DNA of 64,000 nucleotides from Nissolia schottii (taxonomy: Eukaryota; Streptophyta; Magnoliopsida; Fabales; Fabaceae). A program made the position numbers and the translations under genes. This document shows, piece after piece, positions 1 through 10,217 of the stretch. The notes below the pieces were generated by a model, which saw nothing but the letters and a program-made list of their open reading frames with translations, made no database searches and was not told the origin of the DNA. Within the stretch, counting starts at the first letter, position 1. Every line of letters begins with the position of its first letter. The stretch lies in assembly GCA_003254905.1 (NCBI GenBank), contig QANU01102951.1, forward strand, positions 283,682-347,681, written 5' to 3'.

Positions 1-720
1 CTGCAAAGCTGCATCCACCTTTTCAAATTCATTCTCAGATTCTTGAGAGTCACAAGCAACTCTTTTAGGCTGCACCAACTTGGATATTACTGACCACCTA
101 CTCCCTTTTGAGTTTCCTTTAGAGATAAAAAACAACAATTGTTCTAGTGAGCTCAGGGTGACTTCTTCAGCCTCTTTTAAGAAGCTAAGCATGAAAGTGC
201 TGTTGTCTTCGTTTGAGGAAGAAGGCATGTACTCCTTTTTCATTCCCTTCAAATTTTCCAAGGTCTTTCGAATTGCCTTCTTCATCGTCTTTCTCAAATT
301 CAAGTACTTTGCAGATGCAGCTGCAAATCCAGCTTCATTGCCTCTCCATCTTCGGATGGCTGACTGAAGTTCCTGCATACTTTCCTTTGATTGAAGGAGA
401 CAATCCTTAGCACTACTACAGATTTCCAAGAGCCTAAGAGAACCTTGAAGTAGCTCATCCACCCTTTTTTCATTGCACCCTTGTGCTAAGGTTTGTTGTT
501 CTTTTTGTAAGTGAAGCAACTTATCAGTGCAATCCTGGAGATCCTGCAAGCCATCTAGTTTGTGGCTTACTGAGGATGATGACAATGATGAGGTGGCTTC
601 AGAATTCTTCAATCTTTGCAAATGCTCCTCGAATTGTGATACGAGTGGATGAGGTGCGGCGGGCCAGCTGCTATGGCGTGTGTGTAGAGAGCTCTTTGTG
701 TTTGTTTCAATGGCTGCCAT
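1..720 (-). CDS. DUF241 family protein, C-terminus cut by window edge
   Basis: This reading frame is open for 240 codons from the ATG at 718-720 to the first base of the window, so the C-terminal part lies outside. It belongs to the plant-specific DUF241 family (PF03087), whose molecular role is not known to me. The protein opens with MAAIETN, then has the family's S-x-PAAPHPL segment, a serine-rich linker after EATSS, the block around CTDKLLHL, the motif LLQGSLRLLEICSS, a basic stretch (about residues 118-150) and the late motif FEKVDAALQ. No intron is seen. It is the closest relative of the broken copy at 2196-3066: both share the same start and long identical stretches. No signal peptide or membrane segment is evident. 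The start is chosen because the same ATG context (ATGGCAGCCA) opens the paralogues at 3066 and 6172. Confidence 0.85.
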   Translation of the reverse strand, partial: MAAIETNTKSSLHTRHSSWPAAPHPLVSQFEEHLQRLKNSEATSSLSSSSVSHKLDGLQDLQDCTDKLLHLQKEQQTLAQGCNEKRVDELLQGSLRLLEICSSAKDCLLQSKESMQELQSAIRRWRGNEAGFAAASAKYLNLRKTMKKAIRKTLENLKGMKKEYMPSSSNEDNSTFMLSFLKEAEEVTLSSLEQLLFFISKGNSKGSRWSVISKLVQPKRVACDSQESENEFEKVDAALQ

Positions 721-2195
721 TTTTTCTTCTCAGAAAACAAGAGGGTCAAAAGATGATAATAAGTAGAGTTTGATTTAGAGCCTGAGTTTTAGTGGTTGGC
801 TTTTGATTCATATGTAGCTCACGATTTGAGGGAGACAAGAAGAATATTTTTTCCCCTCAAATGTCACCTAATCACTAATGAGTGTGCAATTATATCTTCT
901 TTATCATTGCTAATATAATAGTTCATAATTTCTAATGCATGCACCAAAATGGGAGCACTTATTGGACCATATTCCCTTGCTGCCTCCTAATGAGTATGCA
1001 ATTAAACAAGAAGATCATTTTTCTCATCAAGTGCTAGTGTGCTACCTAACTATGCAACTAAATAATCTTTTTGGATCTCAGATTCCTTGCTATTATCTGG
1101 AGATGCTTCCAATGCATCAAGCTTCCTACTCATCCTTCAATTTTTTAAAGTTATGAATCACACAGGTGGATCGGTTAATGATGGCATCTTTGCAGGTTGC
1201 TGATATAAAAATTGAAACTGTGCTGAACATGCATGGTAATCAAATCTGTTATCTAGAGGATGAGAACCTATTTCTTCTTAAATAACATTCAGTCTATGAA
1301 CTTGTCTTCCTTCAGCAGACCAATTAGGGACAAGGGGAATCTTCTTGCAGGTATGGTCACAAATAGAACTGTAGATGGCTGTATTCTGAAGTGCATCCAA
1401 TGCAACATCTATTAATTAATCAATATTAATATAAATTCATGTTAGCTTCAGATTTTATTTATGAGCTATATACTAAGACAACATACCAATTTGCAATATA
1501 CTAATTTGCTTGTCCTCATTACAGGAGCACAAACAACTTATTTTATCTTCAAACTTAGCTTTATAAAATTTGAGAATATGTGCAGGCATGAAGTTTTGAT
1601 TTGGCCATCAACCTAATGGCAGTTTTTGAGATTGACAGCTAAGATAGGCATTGAAATTGACTTTGAATTTCATGAGGGCTCGGTACTTGATATGCAGAGG
1701 TTTCAAATTATTGTATTCTACTACTCCTCTTCTTCCTCTTTTATCCTTCTATTTCCATTTTCACAAAAAGAAGAAATAAAACGTCATTAAGAGATATGAT
1801 TAGCAACATATTTGGTATAACATGCAAATGCATAATAGATTATAACATTTATAGGTGGACAATTTTTTATTTTATTTTATTTACAAAAATAAAATGTTAT
1901 TAAGCAGGTGCTTTTCTTATCATGGAACTTCCAAAGTGAAATAGTTTGTTTAATTATTTGTGTTCTCTTTCCTTACACTTATTTGAATGGCAAATATATG
2001 GAAGAAAAAGGGAAAATTGGAAGATGAGATGAGGTGCTTAGGAACCCAGAAAAAGATATGGATGTTGAAGTAACTATATTTTGATCCTTAGATAATATGT
2101 ACTCTTTCCAAAAAAAGGATTTAATTACATTCATGTACAATTGTGTGGCACTCATGGGGAAAATTGAGTCCACAAAGATCGTATTGGTACTATGA
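721..2195. other. Spacer between DUF241 loci, with decayed duplicated flanks
   Basis: No gene is seen. Around 1155-1250 a block resembles the upstream flank of the DUF241 genes further on (compare 8555-8650, 11255-11350, 13680-13760). Around 1979-2130 a purine-rich block resembles the 3' flank seen again near 9205-9290 and 11920-12000. These are remnants of repeated gene-plus-flank duplication. Short ORFs here have no recognisable family. Confidence 0.5.
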
Positions 2196-3066
2196 TTAGT
2201 GGTTGAAGATGTTGAGTAGGGAAACTCTGTTCCTAATCAGTTTTCTTGAGAGTCGCTCAACCCCTATTTCTAGATCCTGAAGGCACATCTCCATATAGTT
2301 TTGAAATTTCTCTGTAGATGAAGCCTTAGGTTTGATGAGACACTGTAAAGCTGAATCCACGTTTTCGAATTCGTTCGTGTCGGATTCTTGAGAGTACACA
2401 AGTAACTCTTTTAGGCTGCATGACCTTGGATATCACTGACAATCTGCTACCTTTTGAGTGTCCTTTAGAGATAAACAACAACAATTGTTCTAGTGAGCTC
2501 AGGGTGAATTCTTCAGCCTCTTTTAAGAAGCTAAGCATGGACAAACTATTGTTGTCTTTGTTGGAGGAAGAATCTATGTGCTCATTTTTAATTTCCTTCA
2601 AATTTTCCAAGGACTTTCGAATCGCCTTCTTCGTTATCTTTCTCAAATTCAAGTACTTTGCAGATGCAGCCTCGAATCCAGCTTCATCGCCTCTCCGTCT
2701 TCGGATGGCTGACTGAAGTTCCTGCATGCTTTCCTTTGATTGCATGAGGCAATCCTTAGCTGAACTACAGATATCCAGGAGCCTCAGAGAACCTTCAAGT
2801 AGTTCATTAACCCTTTTGTCATTGCACTCTTGTGCTAAGGCTTGTTGTTCTATTGGTAAGTGAAGCAGCTTATCAGTGCAGTCCTGCAAGTCCTGCAAGC
2901 CATCTAGTTTGCGGCTCACTGAGGAAGACGACAGCGATTAGGTGGCTTCAGAACTCTTCAGTCTTTGCAAATGCTCCTCAAATTGTGATACGAGTGGATG
3001 CGGTGCAGCGGGACAGCTGTTGCTGCGAGTATGCAAGCTCTTGGTGTTTGTTTCAATGGCTGCCAT
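2196..3066 (-). pseudogene. DUF241 pseudogene with nonsense and frameshift
   Basis: This is a full-length DUF241 copy, closest to the gene at 1-720, with two clear breaks. The start ATG (3064-3066) is kept and 42 codons read normally. Codon 43 is then TAA (2938-2940) where the sister has TCA in the serine linker. A second reading stretch from about 2919 carries the central domain, including LLEGSLRLLDICSS and the basic KKAIRKSLENLK region. One extra base near 2396 shifts the frame just after the QPKRV motif. The C-terminus continues in another frame to the usual ending LLNIFNH and a stop at 2196-2198. A TATA-like element remains upstream. A shortened protein from an internal ATG cannot be excluded, but the frameshift would also remove its C-terminus. 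Pseudogene is the best call. Confidence 0.85.
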
Positions 3067-3151
3067 TTTCTCTTCTCAGTAAACAAGGTCAGAAGGTGAT
3101 AAGATATGGAGTTTGATTCAAAGCTTGAGTTTTAGTGGTTGGCATTTGCTT

Positions 3152-3160
3152 CATATATAG
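3152..3160 (-). promoter_or_regulatory. TATA-like element of the 2196-3066 locus
   Basis: A CTATATATGA stretch on minus lies about 90 bases upstream of the ATG at 3066, followed by the CATTTGCTATAT context shared with the paralogues at 11085 and 13505. Position and conservation support a TATA box. Confidence 0.45.
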
Positions 3161-4427
3161 CAAATGAATCACGGGAGACAAGAAGAATATTTTTTACCAT
3201 CAAATGTCACCTACTGAGTATGCAATTATTATCTTGATCTGAATCTCATCTTCCAACTCATCTCGCATTTTTTTACCCGCAAATAACACGAATCATAGAC
3301 AAACAGCATCTTTACTGGTTGCTAATATAATGCTTCATACTTCGTAATGCATGTATTGTAGTGAGAGCTCTTATCTTGAGGATGAGAGGAGGTGTTTTCA
3401 AGCATGATTAACATCAGTCTATGAAATTGTCTTCCTACAATAAGACAGATTAGGTCAGGGCGAATCTTCATTTTCTGCAATTAATATACCGGTCACTTGC
3501 TGGTTGCTATGTTTATGCAGTGTCCCCAGCTCAATACCTATTTAATTAATAATCTTCTTCAACCATGTTGTATATTGTTAATTGTGGTGGCTGTCTCATT
3601 ATCATGTGAAACTAATTTGTGCACATTGGTTTATGCAGAATCTTCTGTTTTCCATGTGGATGTGATTGAAAATTTCTTGTAGCCTTCTCTTTTGACTCTA
3701 ATCCAAAAAAACTAACAAGGACAGATCATAAAACACATGCATTGTTTTCGTGTCATTTTTATCAGTCTCCAATTAGAAAGCTCAAACCACCTTCCTTTGG
3801 TATATTTGCTATTCTTTTAACAGAAGACTAATTTGGCAGCTTAGGACAAGGTTTGTGCAGCCAAAAGATAGTCTTTGGTTGTTATACGCGTGTGTGATCT
3901 GTGGGGTTCTGTCAATCAAAAGTCAAAGCCACTCTTATGTCAGGGTGCTATAGCAAATCTGTTGGTATGATTTGTGTTGTCTAGATTTCAAGTTTTAACC
4001 ATCTTTGGCCGCTCTCATTTTGAGTTAAAACAATGATTTTTCGACAATGAGCTGTTGTTTAAGTGACACCTCCCTTAGGTCAAGGTGCTTTTAGAGCTTA
4101 TTATTTGGTCTCCCAAAATATGGTTGTCAATACTCGTGCACCAAGAACTAACCAAGAATTTCCTTTTTCAGTCTAAATATTATGAAACTTGAGAAGATAC
4201 TTGTATACACATAAAACCATTAGCACTTTATTTATGGGATGTTATTTATGGTCAAATTCAATATCAATTTTTCTTTCCTTTTTCGGTACATGAATATAAT
4301 GCCATGTAACCTTGGGACTAACAGGACTAAAAGATGCAGAATAAAACAATACTGAAAGCAGCATATAAGCAAGGAAAAGAGAAAGAAAAGACTGTTTTAC
4401 TTTTGGAAATTGGCTGCTGTTTATATT
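3161..4427. other. Spacer, no gene seen
   Basis: AT-rich intergenic DNA. Near 3295-3360 there is a weak copy of the conserved DUF241 upstream block. The remaining ORFs are short and unsupported. Confidence 0.4.
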
Positions 4428-4436
4428 ATTTGGTAC

Positions 4437-4954
4437 GGGGTAATGTTCATTTTGTCCGTGAAAGTGTAAGCATGAGTCATTTTGGTTACTGAAATTCAAA
4501 ATCTGGCTTTTTAATCCTTGAAATTGTAAGTTACAAGTCAAATTACTCTATCATTTCATTATCATTATTGTGTTGTCATGTTTTCATTCATTTTTCGCAT
4601 TAAATGAGAATGTGATAACAACAGAGGCAAAGGCTAAAAATATGGCTGTGATGGCACTTGGAGTTACAAATCTTATTGGAGCTTCATTTACAACTATAAC
4701 TGCTTTGGCGATCTCATTTGCAGTTTCAAGTGGAGTTACAACTCATTTGCAGTTTCAATTGTTATTACTGTCCCTTTTAATGTGATAAATCAACAAAAAT
4801 GTGACAATATAATAATGATAATTAACTGAGGGATTAATTTGACCTACAACTTACAATTTTAGGGATTAAAAATTCAAATTTTGAATTTAAAGGACCAAAG
4901 TGACTCGAGCTTACACTTGCTTATATTTTTAGGGACCAAAATGAGCATTACCCC
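4437..4954. mobile_element. Non-autonomous Mutator-like MITE with 9-bp target duplication
   Basis: A 518-bp element begins GGGGTAATG and ends CATTACCCC. Its two ends form inverted repeats of roughly 120-150 bp: left about 4437-4560, right about 4815-4954. They contain the common plant pattern 'all/most of TTTTGGTCCCTAAA' in diverged form. It is flanked by a perfect 9-bp direct repeat ATTTGGTAC at 4428-4436 and 4955-4963. A 9-bp target duplication with long inverted ends is the signature of Mutator-like elements. The interior (4570-4785) has a 71-codon ORF with no recognised domain and no transposase, so the element is non-autonomous. Confidence 0.85.
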
Positions 4955-5248
4955 ATTTGGTACAAATTGTATTTATTATTTAACCTTAGTTTTACAGCCA
5001 TAAACAGTTTCTGATATGGGCAGTAACAGAAAATGTTTTCAATTTAAAAATTTGATGCATCAAAGTGCTAAACTTATGCCAATCCATAAGTGCAAAGAAA
5101 CAGAGGGAGTCAACAATATACAAAATAGAAAAAGGCAGAGATTGAGTATTGAGTTTATACCCAAAGGCAATGCTTTGTCATCTAAAAACTACACATTAGA
5201 AACTAAGTTCTGACATAATTACAAAACATTTATGCCGCATTTTTACAA

Positions 5249-6172
5249 CTAGTGATTGAGGATGTTGAGAAGAGAAACTCTAATCTTGATAAATCGCTTG
5301 AAAAGCGTTTCAAGTCCTTCAACAAAATCTTGAATGACAGACTCCAAACTCTCCAGCTGGTTCTGCAAGTGATTGATATTGTTGTCTGGCTTGCTTGTCA
5401 TGTGAAACACAAAAGACTGCAATGCAGAATCCACTTTGGAGAACTCACTCTGTTCTGCTGCAGCTTGTGTGCAGGAAATCTTCTTGTTGTTTTGCATCAG
5501 CTTTGAAACCAAAGACCAATTACTCGATTTCGATTGTGCAGGTCCAGAGATGAAGTTCAGCAATGACTCAAATATGGAAAGAGTGATCACTTCCACATCT
5601 TTCAAGAGGCTAGCCAAGGAGACAGTTTGCTGGTCCTTGTTGCCAGGAGAGAATCTTCCTTTCTTAACTGTGGCCTTTAGATTCCCCAAGGCTTTGAGGA
5701 TTGCCTTCTTCACTACCTTCCTAGAGGCCAAGAATTTCCTGACCTCAGCTGCCACTTCCATTTCGCCGCCTCTTTTCCTTCGAATGATCGATTGAACTTC
5801 ACGGGCGCATTCCTTTGTATGCAGTAAGGAATCCTTCGCCACAGTGCATAAATCCAGGAGCTTTAGAGATCCATCCAGAAGCTCATCTACCCATTTCTCT
5901 TGATGCTCATGGACCAGGACTTCTTGAGTAAGAGGCAGTTGAACCAACTTTTCGACACAATCATGCAAAGTCTGCAGATCGGTTAGCTTGTGCCTGAACA
6001 ATGATGATGATGATGATGATGATGATGAAGAAGAGGAGGATGCATCTGAAGCCTCTAAATTGGCCAGGTGTTGATTGCATTGTAGGATGAGAGGGTGTGG
6101 TCTAGTCGGCAAGCTTTTCGAGCGAGGTTGGTGATGAGAGGTTGTTGTTGGGGTAAAAGGAGTGGCTGCCAT
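5249..6172 (-). CDS. DUF241 family protein, 307 aa
   Basis: Complete intronless DUF241 (PF03087) gene. The N-terminus has the family segment SKSLPTRPHPLIL. A serine run of about 13 residues follows (near residues 45-57), encoded by a GAT/TCA microsatellite. Then come the CVEKLVQLP block, LLDGSLKLLDLCT, the IIRRKRGGE basic motif, the VKKAILKALGNLK helix, and the C-terminal ending RVSLLNILNH. Long predicted helices dominate, with no signal peptide or membrane segment. It is closest to the gene at 21813-22721 (shared WVDEL, LLHTKE and NILNH features), so these two form a subgroup distinct from the 7.5-13.4 kb genes. The start at 6172 has the same ATGGCAGCCA context as its neighbours. Molecular function is unknown. 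Confidence 0.9.
   Translation of the reverse strand: MAATPFTPTTTSHHQPRSKSLPTRPHPLILQCNQHLANLEASDASSSSSSSSSSSSSLFRHKLTDLQTLHDCVEKLVQLPLTQEVLVHEHQEKWVDELLDGSLKLLDLCTVAKDSLLHTKECAREVQSIIRRKRGGEMEVAAEVRKFLASRKVVKKAILKALGNLKATVKKGRFSPGNKDQQTVSLASLLKDVEVITLSIFESLLNFISGPAQSKSSNWSLVSKLMQNNKKISCTQAAAEQSEFSKVDSALQSFVFHMTSKPDNNINHLQNQLESLESVIQDFVEGLETLFKRFIKIRVSLLNILNH
6001..6037. repeat. ATG/TCA trinucleotide repeat inside DUF241 coding sequence
   Basis: About ten trinucleotide units (ATG on plus) encode the poly-serine linker of the 5249-6172 gene on minus. Its length is likely to vary between accessions without breaking the frame. Confidence 0.8.
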
Positions 6173-7513
6173 TTTTTCTCAGAGAAGAGAAAAGAAGGCC
6201 TTAAGAGTTTGAATATGCACAAATGAAGTCTTTTTGGATATACCTTTAACACTTAGATTAGTTCAATATATATTGAGAGCTTAGGAGACAGAAGGAATCA
6301 AATGTTATCAAAAACCAATGAGGAGCTAACTGATTTAGATTCAGATCCATAGAAGATCTCAGTAGTTTTAATGCAATGTCTCTTACACAGGAACACTCCA
6401 ACTCAGAGTTTGTATTTTTCTTTCAACACACGAGTGGTATTGCAAGGTCTTCCTTCATTGCAATAAATGCATATATAAACTGGTTTTTGTTTTTTTTGGC
6501 AAATAAAGTACCCCCTTAAATGTGAATCAATTGCATAAGTGGAACATATGAATCACTTATGGGTTATAAATGAAGCATATTGTACAGATTTAATTAGTTG
6601 TACATATTAGCAATTGTCCTGCAGTCTTTTCCTGACCAAAGGAAAGCAATAATGAGCAATATTGATTTGAAGGTCTTGATTTCTAATTGGCTTGCTCCTC
6701 ATTACATGGAGACAAAAATCACGTTGATCATTGAATTTTTAGCTCATCAAATCAAATCAAATAAGAGAACATGTGCAAGTTGCAACCTAACTACACATGT
6801 AATCTCTTGACAGCTGCACTATGGATTCAAATTAACTTTGAACCCCATGTGGGTGCATAATAATTGATATGCTTTCTAATTATCATATGCTACTTTTGCT
6901 TCCCTCTTCTCCTCTATCCACCATTTTTTATTTTACTTTTGGATAGAGATGAGAGAAAAAAAAGAGAGCAAAACTTCATGAAGATAAGAGCAAGAACAGG
7001 ATGATAGAATATTCTTCTTATTCAACTCTAGTTGGCAGATTGGCTTATCAGGTTGTCCAAGCATATTACACTGACAATGGTTTACTTTCATCTTTATCTT
7101 TCTATTAAGAACAACATGCTTGAGTGCATTACAGGTGAAATCATGACAAATTTAGAATGAAAAGAACTTTATACTTGCTTAGTTATTACAACAAAAATCT
7201 GAGAAAGATGAAAAATACTATAAATTTGATTGAAAGTCATTTTTAGCCATTCCTCTATTTTTCACATGTTCACTTTCTTCTATCATTTCAGTCAAGCAGA
7301 CACAATTCTGATAGAGACAAACATTTGCAATTAGAGATAGAAAACTGAAAGGTGAGATGTGAAGGGAACTTGGTAAAAGGGGAAAAGAAACAGAGATAAA
7401 GTAATTTTGAACTTCAGATCAAGATTGATTCATATTTGATGTACAATTGTGAGACAAAATTTGGATTTGGTGCATCTATCTGCATTCAACATTTACATTT
7501 TCTTTCTCTCTAA
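6173..7513. other. Spacer between DUF241 genes
   Basis: No gene is seen. A TATA-like AATATATATT lies near 6265, upstream of the 6172 start. From about 7230 the DNA (AGTCATTTTTAGCC onward) matches the 3' flank seen again at 9960-10215 and 12330-12570. This marks the left edge of the duplicated gene module. Confidence 0.5.
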
Positions 7514-8368
7514 CTAGAAGCTGAAGATGTTAAGAAGAGAAACTCTTGTTCTGATGAGTTGCCTAGAGAGGCGTTCGAGTCCTACTTCTAGATCCTGAAT
7601 GCAAATCTCCATATTTTCCATTTGGCTGAGAAAATTCTCAGTAGATGAAGGCTTGTGACTGATGAGGGATTGCAAAGCTGCATCCACCTTTACAAATTCA
7701 TTTGTGTCACATTCTTGAGAGTCACAGGTAACTCTTGAAGGCTGCATCAACTTGGAGACTATTGACCATCTGTTCTTCTTTGATTGTGCCTTGGTGTCAG
7801 AGATAAACAGAAACAAAGATTCCAATGATCTCAAAGTAACTGCTTCTGCTTCTTTCACGATTCTATGCATTGAAAAAGTATCGTTGTCAACGGTTTTAAT
7901 CCCTTTCAAGTTACATAAGGCCTTTTGAATAGCCTTCTTGATCTTCCTCCTAGTTGCCAAGTATTTTCCACCCTCAACTGTGAATCCTGCGTCAACACCC
8001 CTCCTTCTAATAACTGATTGAATCTCATGCATGATTTCCTTTGATTGCAAGAGGCAATCTTGTGCTATGCTGCAAATATCAAGAAGCCTCAGTGACCCTT
8101 CCAACAATTCATCAACCAATTTGCCACTGCATTCTTGTGTCAGGGCCTTTTGAGTGGTTGGCAATTGGAGCAACTTGTCAGCACATTCATGCAAATCCTG
8201 CAAGCCAATAAGATTTTGGCTTACTAAAGATGATGAAAAAGAGGTTGTGGCGGCTTCGGAATCTTTCAATCTCTGCAAATTCTCTTGGAATTGTGATGCA
8301 AAGGGGTGAGGTGCTGAGGGGAAACTGTTGCAGCGAATGTGCATAGAGCTCTTTGTGATTGTTTCCAT
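7514..8368 (-). CDS. DUF241 family protein, 284 aa
   Basis: Complete intronless DUF241 gene. The frame is open further upstream to 8536, but the start is placed at 8366-8368 (METITKSS). The longer start would translate across the conserved TATA region, and the 13425 paralogue opens with the identical METITKSS. Domain order: RCNSFPSAPHPFASQF, serine-rich linker, LHECADKLLQLPTTQKAL, LLEGSLRLLDICS, IRRRGVDAGF, basic KIKKAIQKALCNLKG, VTLRSLESLFLFIS, MQPSRVTCDSQECDTNEF, and the C-terminal RVSLLNIFSF. It is nearly identical to the genes at 10218 and 12571, so it arose by recent tandem duplication. Function of the family is unknown. Confidence 0.9.
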   Translation of the reverse strand: METITKSSMHIRCNSFPSAPHPFASQFQENLQRLKDSEAATTSFSSSLVSQNLIGLQDLHECADKLLQLPTTQKALTQECSGKLVDELLEGSLRLLDICSIAQDCLLQSKEIMHEIQSVIRRRGVDAGFTVEGGKYLATRRKIKKAIQKALCNLKGIKTVDNDTFSMHRIVKEAEAVTLRSLESLFLFISDTKAQSKKNRWSIVSKLMQPSRVTCDSQECDTNEFVKVDAALQSLISHKPSSTENFLSQMENMEICIQDLEVGLERLSRQLIRTRVSLLNIFSF

Positions 8369-8448
8369 TTTCTCTTGTGAGACAAGACAAAAGATGAAAT
8401 GCACAATTTGTTTTTGGAATTGTGAGTTTTTGTGGTTTGCATCTTCTG

Positions 8449-8456
8449 CATATACA
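8449..8456 (-). promoter_or_regulatory. TATA-like element of the 7514-8368 gene
   Basis: TGTATATGCAGAAG on minus lies about 85 bases upstream of the chosen ATG. It aligns with TATATATGCAGAAG at the same distance in the 10218 and 12571 paralogues. Confidence 0.5.
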
Positions 8457-8554
8457 GCAAATGAATCGAGGGAGACAAGTGGAATTTTTTTTTCTATAGA
8501 TGTTCCAAAGTGCTTCCTACTCACTAGGCCTCCCAACTCAACTTAAAGTTTTTA

Positions 8555-8650
8555 ACTTGGGAATCACATGGTTCTTGAAAAATGGCATCTTTCCAATTTT
8601 CTGATATAAAAAATTCAAACTTTGTTCATGCATTGGAATTGGAGCTTTTG
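8555..8650. promoter_or_regulatory. Conserved upstream block of the DUF241 array (copy 1)
   Basis: A block of about 95 bp begins near AATCACATGGTTCTTG and runs to GTTCATGCATTGG. It recurs upstream of the other two genes of this clade at 11255-11350 and 13680-13760, and weakly at 1155-1250. It lies about 190 bases upstream of the ATG on the transcribed (minus) orientation. It may be a shared promoter region or merely duplicated flank. Confidence 0.4.
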
Positions 8651-9366
8651 TATGGAGGTGGTGGAGCTGTTTATATTCTTCAAATAACATTCAGTCTACA
8701 AATTTGTCTGCTCAATTAAGGGCAAGAAGAATCTTCACCTTCATAGATGGAACATGCAAGGGTGTAAATGTAGACAAGATTATTATAATTAACACCATGC
8801 AAAATGTGCTGAAAAGGAAATTGCTGGGAAGAAAAATGTGCCATTCTATGAGGCGAGTATACAACTTGCGCATTAAAATTTAGTACTTGCTTCTCTTTGA
8901 GTCATGGACCAGTGGTTTACTTGCTTGTGCACGGTAGCGGTTTGAAGAAATGGCTGAGTTGACAAAGCAATCAGCACCAAACAAATTTCCACTAGTTGCA
9001 GCTCCTATCTACATATTTATAGAGCATTCTCGGATAGAAAACAAGGGATGTAAGAAACAGAGAAAATATGTGTTCACAGTTTCACAATTCAACATCCTCT
9101 TTGGAGAATCTATGGTGTTCATTGAAGGATCCCCATAAACTAATGGAGTTGGGTTTTGTTCAAACATAATTTTTTTTTATTGTACTCTTTTTCCTTTCTC
9201 ATATTTTAAAGCCGGAGTTGTGCAAAAAGAAGGCAAATTGACATAGTGACTATAATTTGACTCTCAGATTAAGTACAGAATAAGATCTAATCACATTTTT
9301 GTACTACTTTGAGACACATATAGGGAAAATTTGGGTGTTCACAATTATCATATGGTTTTTATTTGA
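8651..9366. other. Duplicated intergenic segment
   Basis: No gene. The segment 8640-8900 (for example GGAGGTGGTGGAGCTG near 8655) is repeated at 11350-11540. The segment 9205-9360 is repeated at 11920-12095. Both belong to the DUF241 duplication module. Confidence 0.5.
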
Positions 9367-9965
9367 CTAGTGATTGAATATGTTGAGAAGGAGGGAAACT
9401 CTAGTTCTAACTAGTTGTCTTGAGAGGCAATCTACTCCTTCTTCAAGATCTTGAATGCACATTTCCAAATTTTCCACATGGCTTTGAAAACTCTCAATAG
9501 ATGAAGGCTTGTGATTGATGAGAGAATGCAACGCTGCATCCACCTTTTCAAATTCATTTGTATCTGATGCTTGCGAGTCACATTCCACTCTATTAAGTTG
9601 CACCAACTTGGAGATAGATCATTGACCACTTTCTCTGCTTTGTTTGCCACTTCGAGCCAGTGATAAACAACAACAAAGATTCTAATGACCTCGCAGTAAC
9701 ACTTTCTGCTTATTTTAAGTTGCTAAGCATGGACATAGCCTCATTGTCTTTATTTGAGGAAGTAACAATGGCCTCATTCTTGACTCCTTTCAAATTTACC
9801 AAGGCCTTTCGAATTGCCTTCTTCATCTTCTTCCTAGATATGCCAAGTATTTTCATCTTCAACTGTGAATCAGGCTTTGGCACCTCTCCTCCTGCGAATA
9901 GCTGCTTGCATGCTTTCCTTTGATTGTAGCAGGAAAACTTTAGCTGTGCTGCAGATATCCAAAAG
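9367..9965 (-). pseudogene. Truncated DUF241 pseudogene
   Basis: This copy keeps only the C-terminal half of the family in pieces. 9367-9606 reads through VECDSQASDTNEFEKVDAAL to RVSLLLNIFNH, with one extra leucine relative to paralogues. The next piece, about 9710-9870, carries KKMKKAIRKALVNLKGVK in another frame, with a disrupted VTLRSLESL region between them. The RRGAD-like region near 9880-9960 is scrambled. Everything N-terminal of the KESMQ region is missing. At about 9965 the sequence switches directly into DNA matching the 3' flank of the next gene, so the truncation coincides with a duplication breakpoint. Confidence 0.8.
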
Positions 9966-10217
9966 TCATTTTTAACCACTGCTCTATGCACATTTTCACT
10001 TTCTTCTATCTATTAAATCAAGCAGACAGAATTCTTATAGAGACAAACATTTCCAAAAATGAAAAAGAAAACTGAAATATGAGATGTGAAGGGAACTTGG
10101 TATCATATGTAGTAACAGATCAAAATTGATTTATATTGATTGATGTACAATTGTGGGACAAAACTTGCATTTGGGGTATCTATCTACATTCAACATTTAC
10201 ATTTTCTATCTCTCTAA

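Noticed and set aside
80-773. Plus-strand ORFs over the DUF241 genes here and at 2420-3116, 5252-5795, 21826-22579
   Set aside because: They are antisense shadows of the minus-strand DUF241 coding sequence.
4570-4785. 71-codon ORF inside the 4437-4954 MITE
   Set aside because: No domain, hydrophobic low-complexity composition, and it lies within a non-coding element.
8369-8536. N-terminal extension of the 7514 DUF241 gene to 8536 (and of the 12571 gene to 13578)
   Set aside because: The extra codons cross the conserved TATA-like element and do not match the other family members. METITKSS is the shared start.
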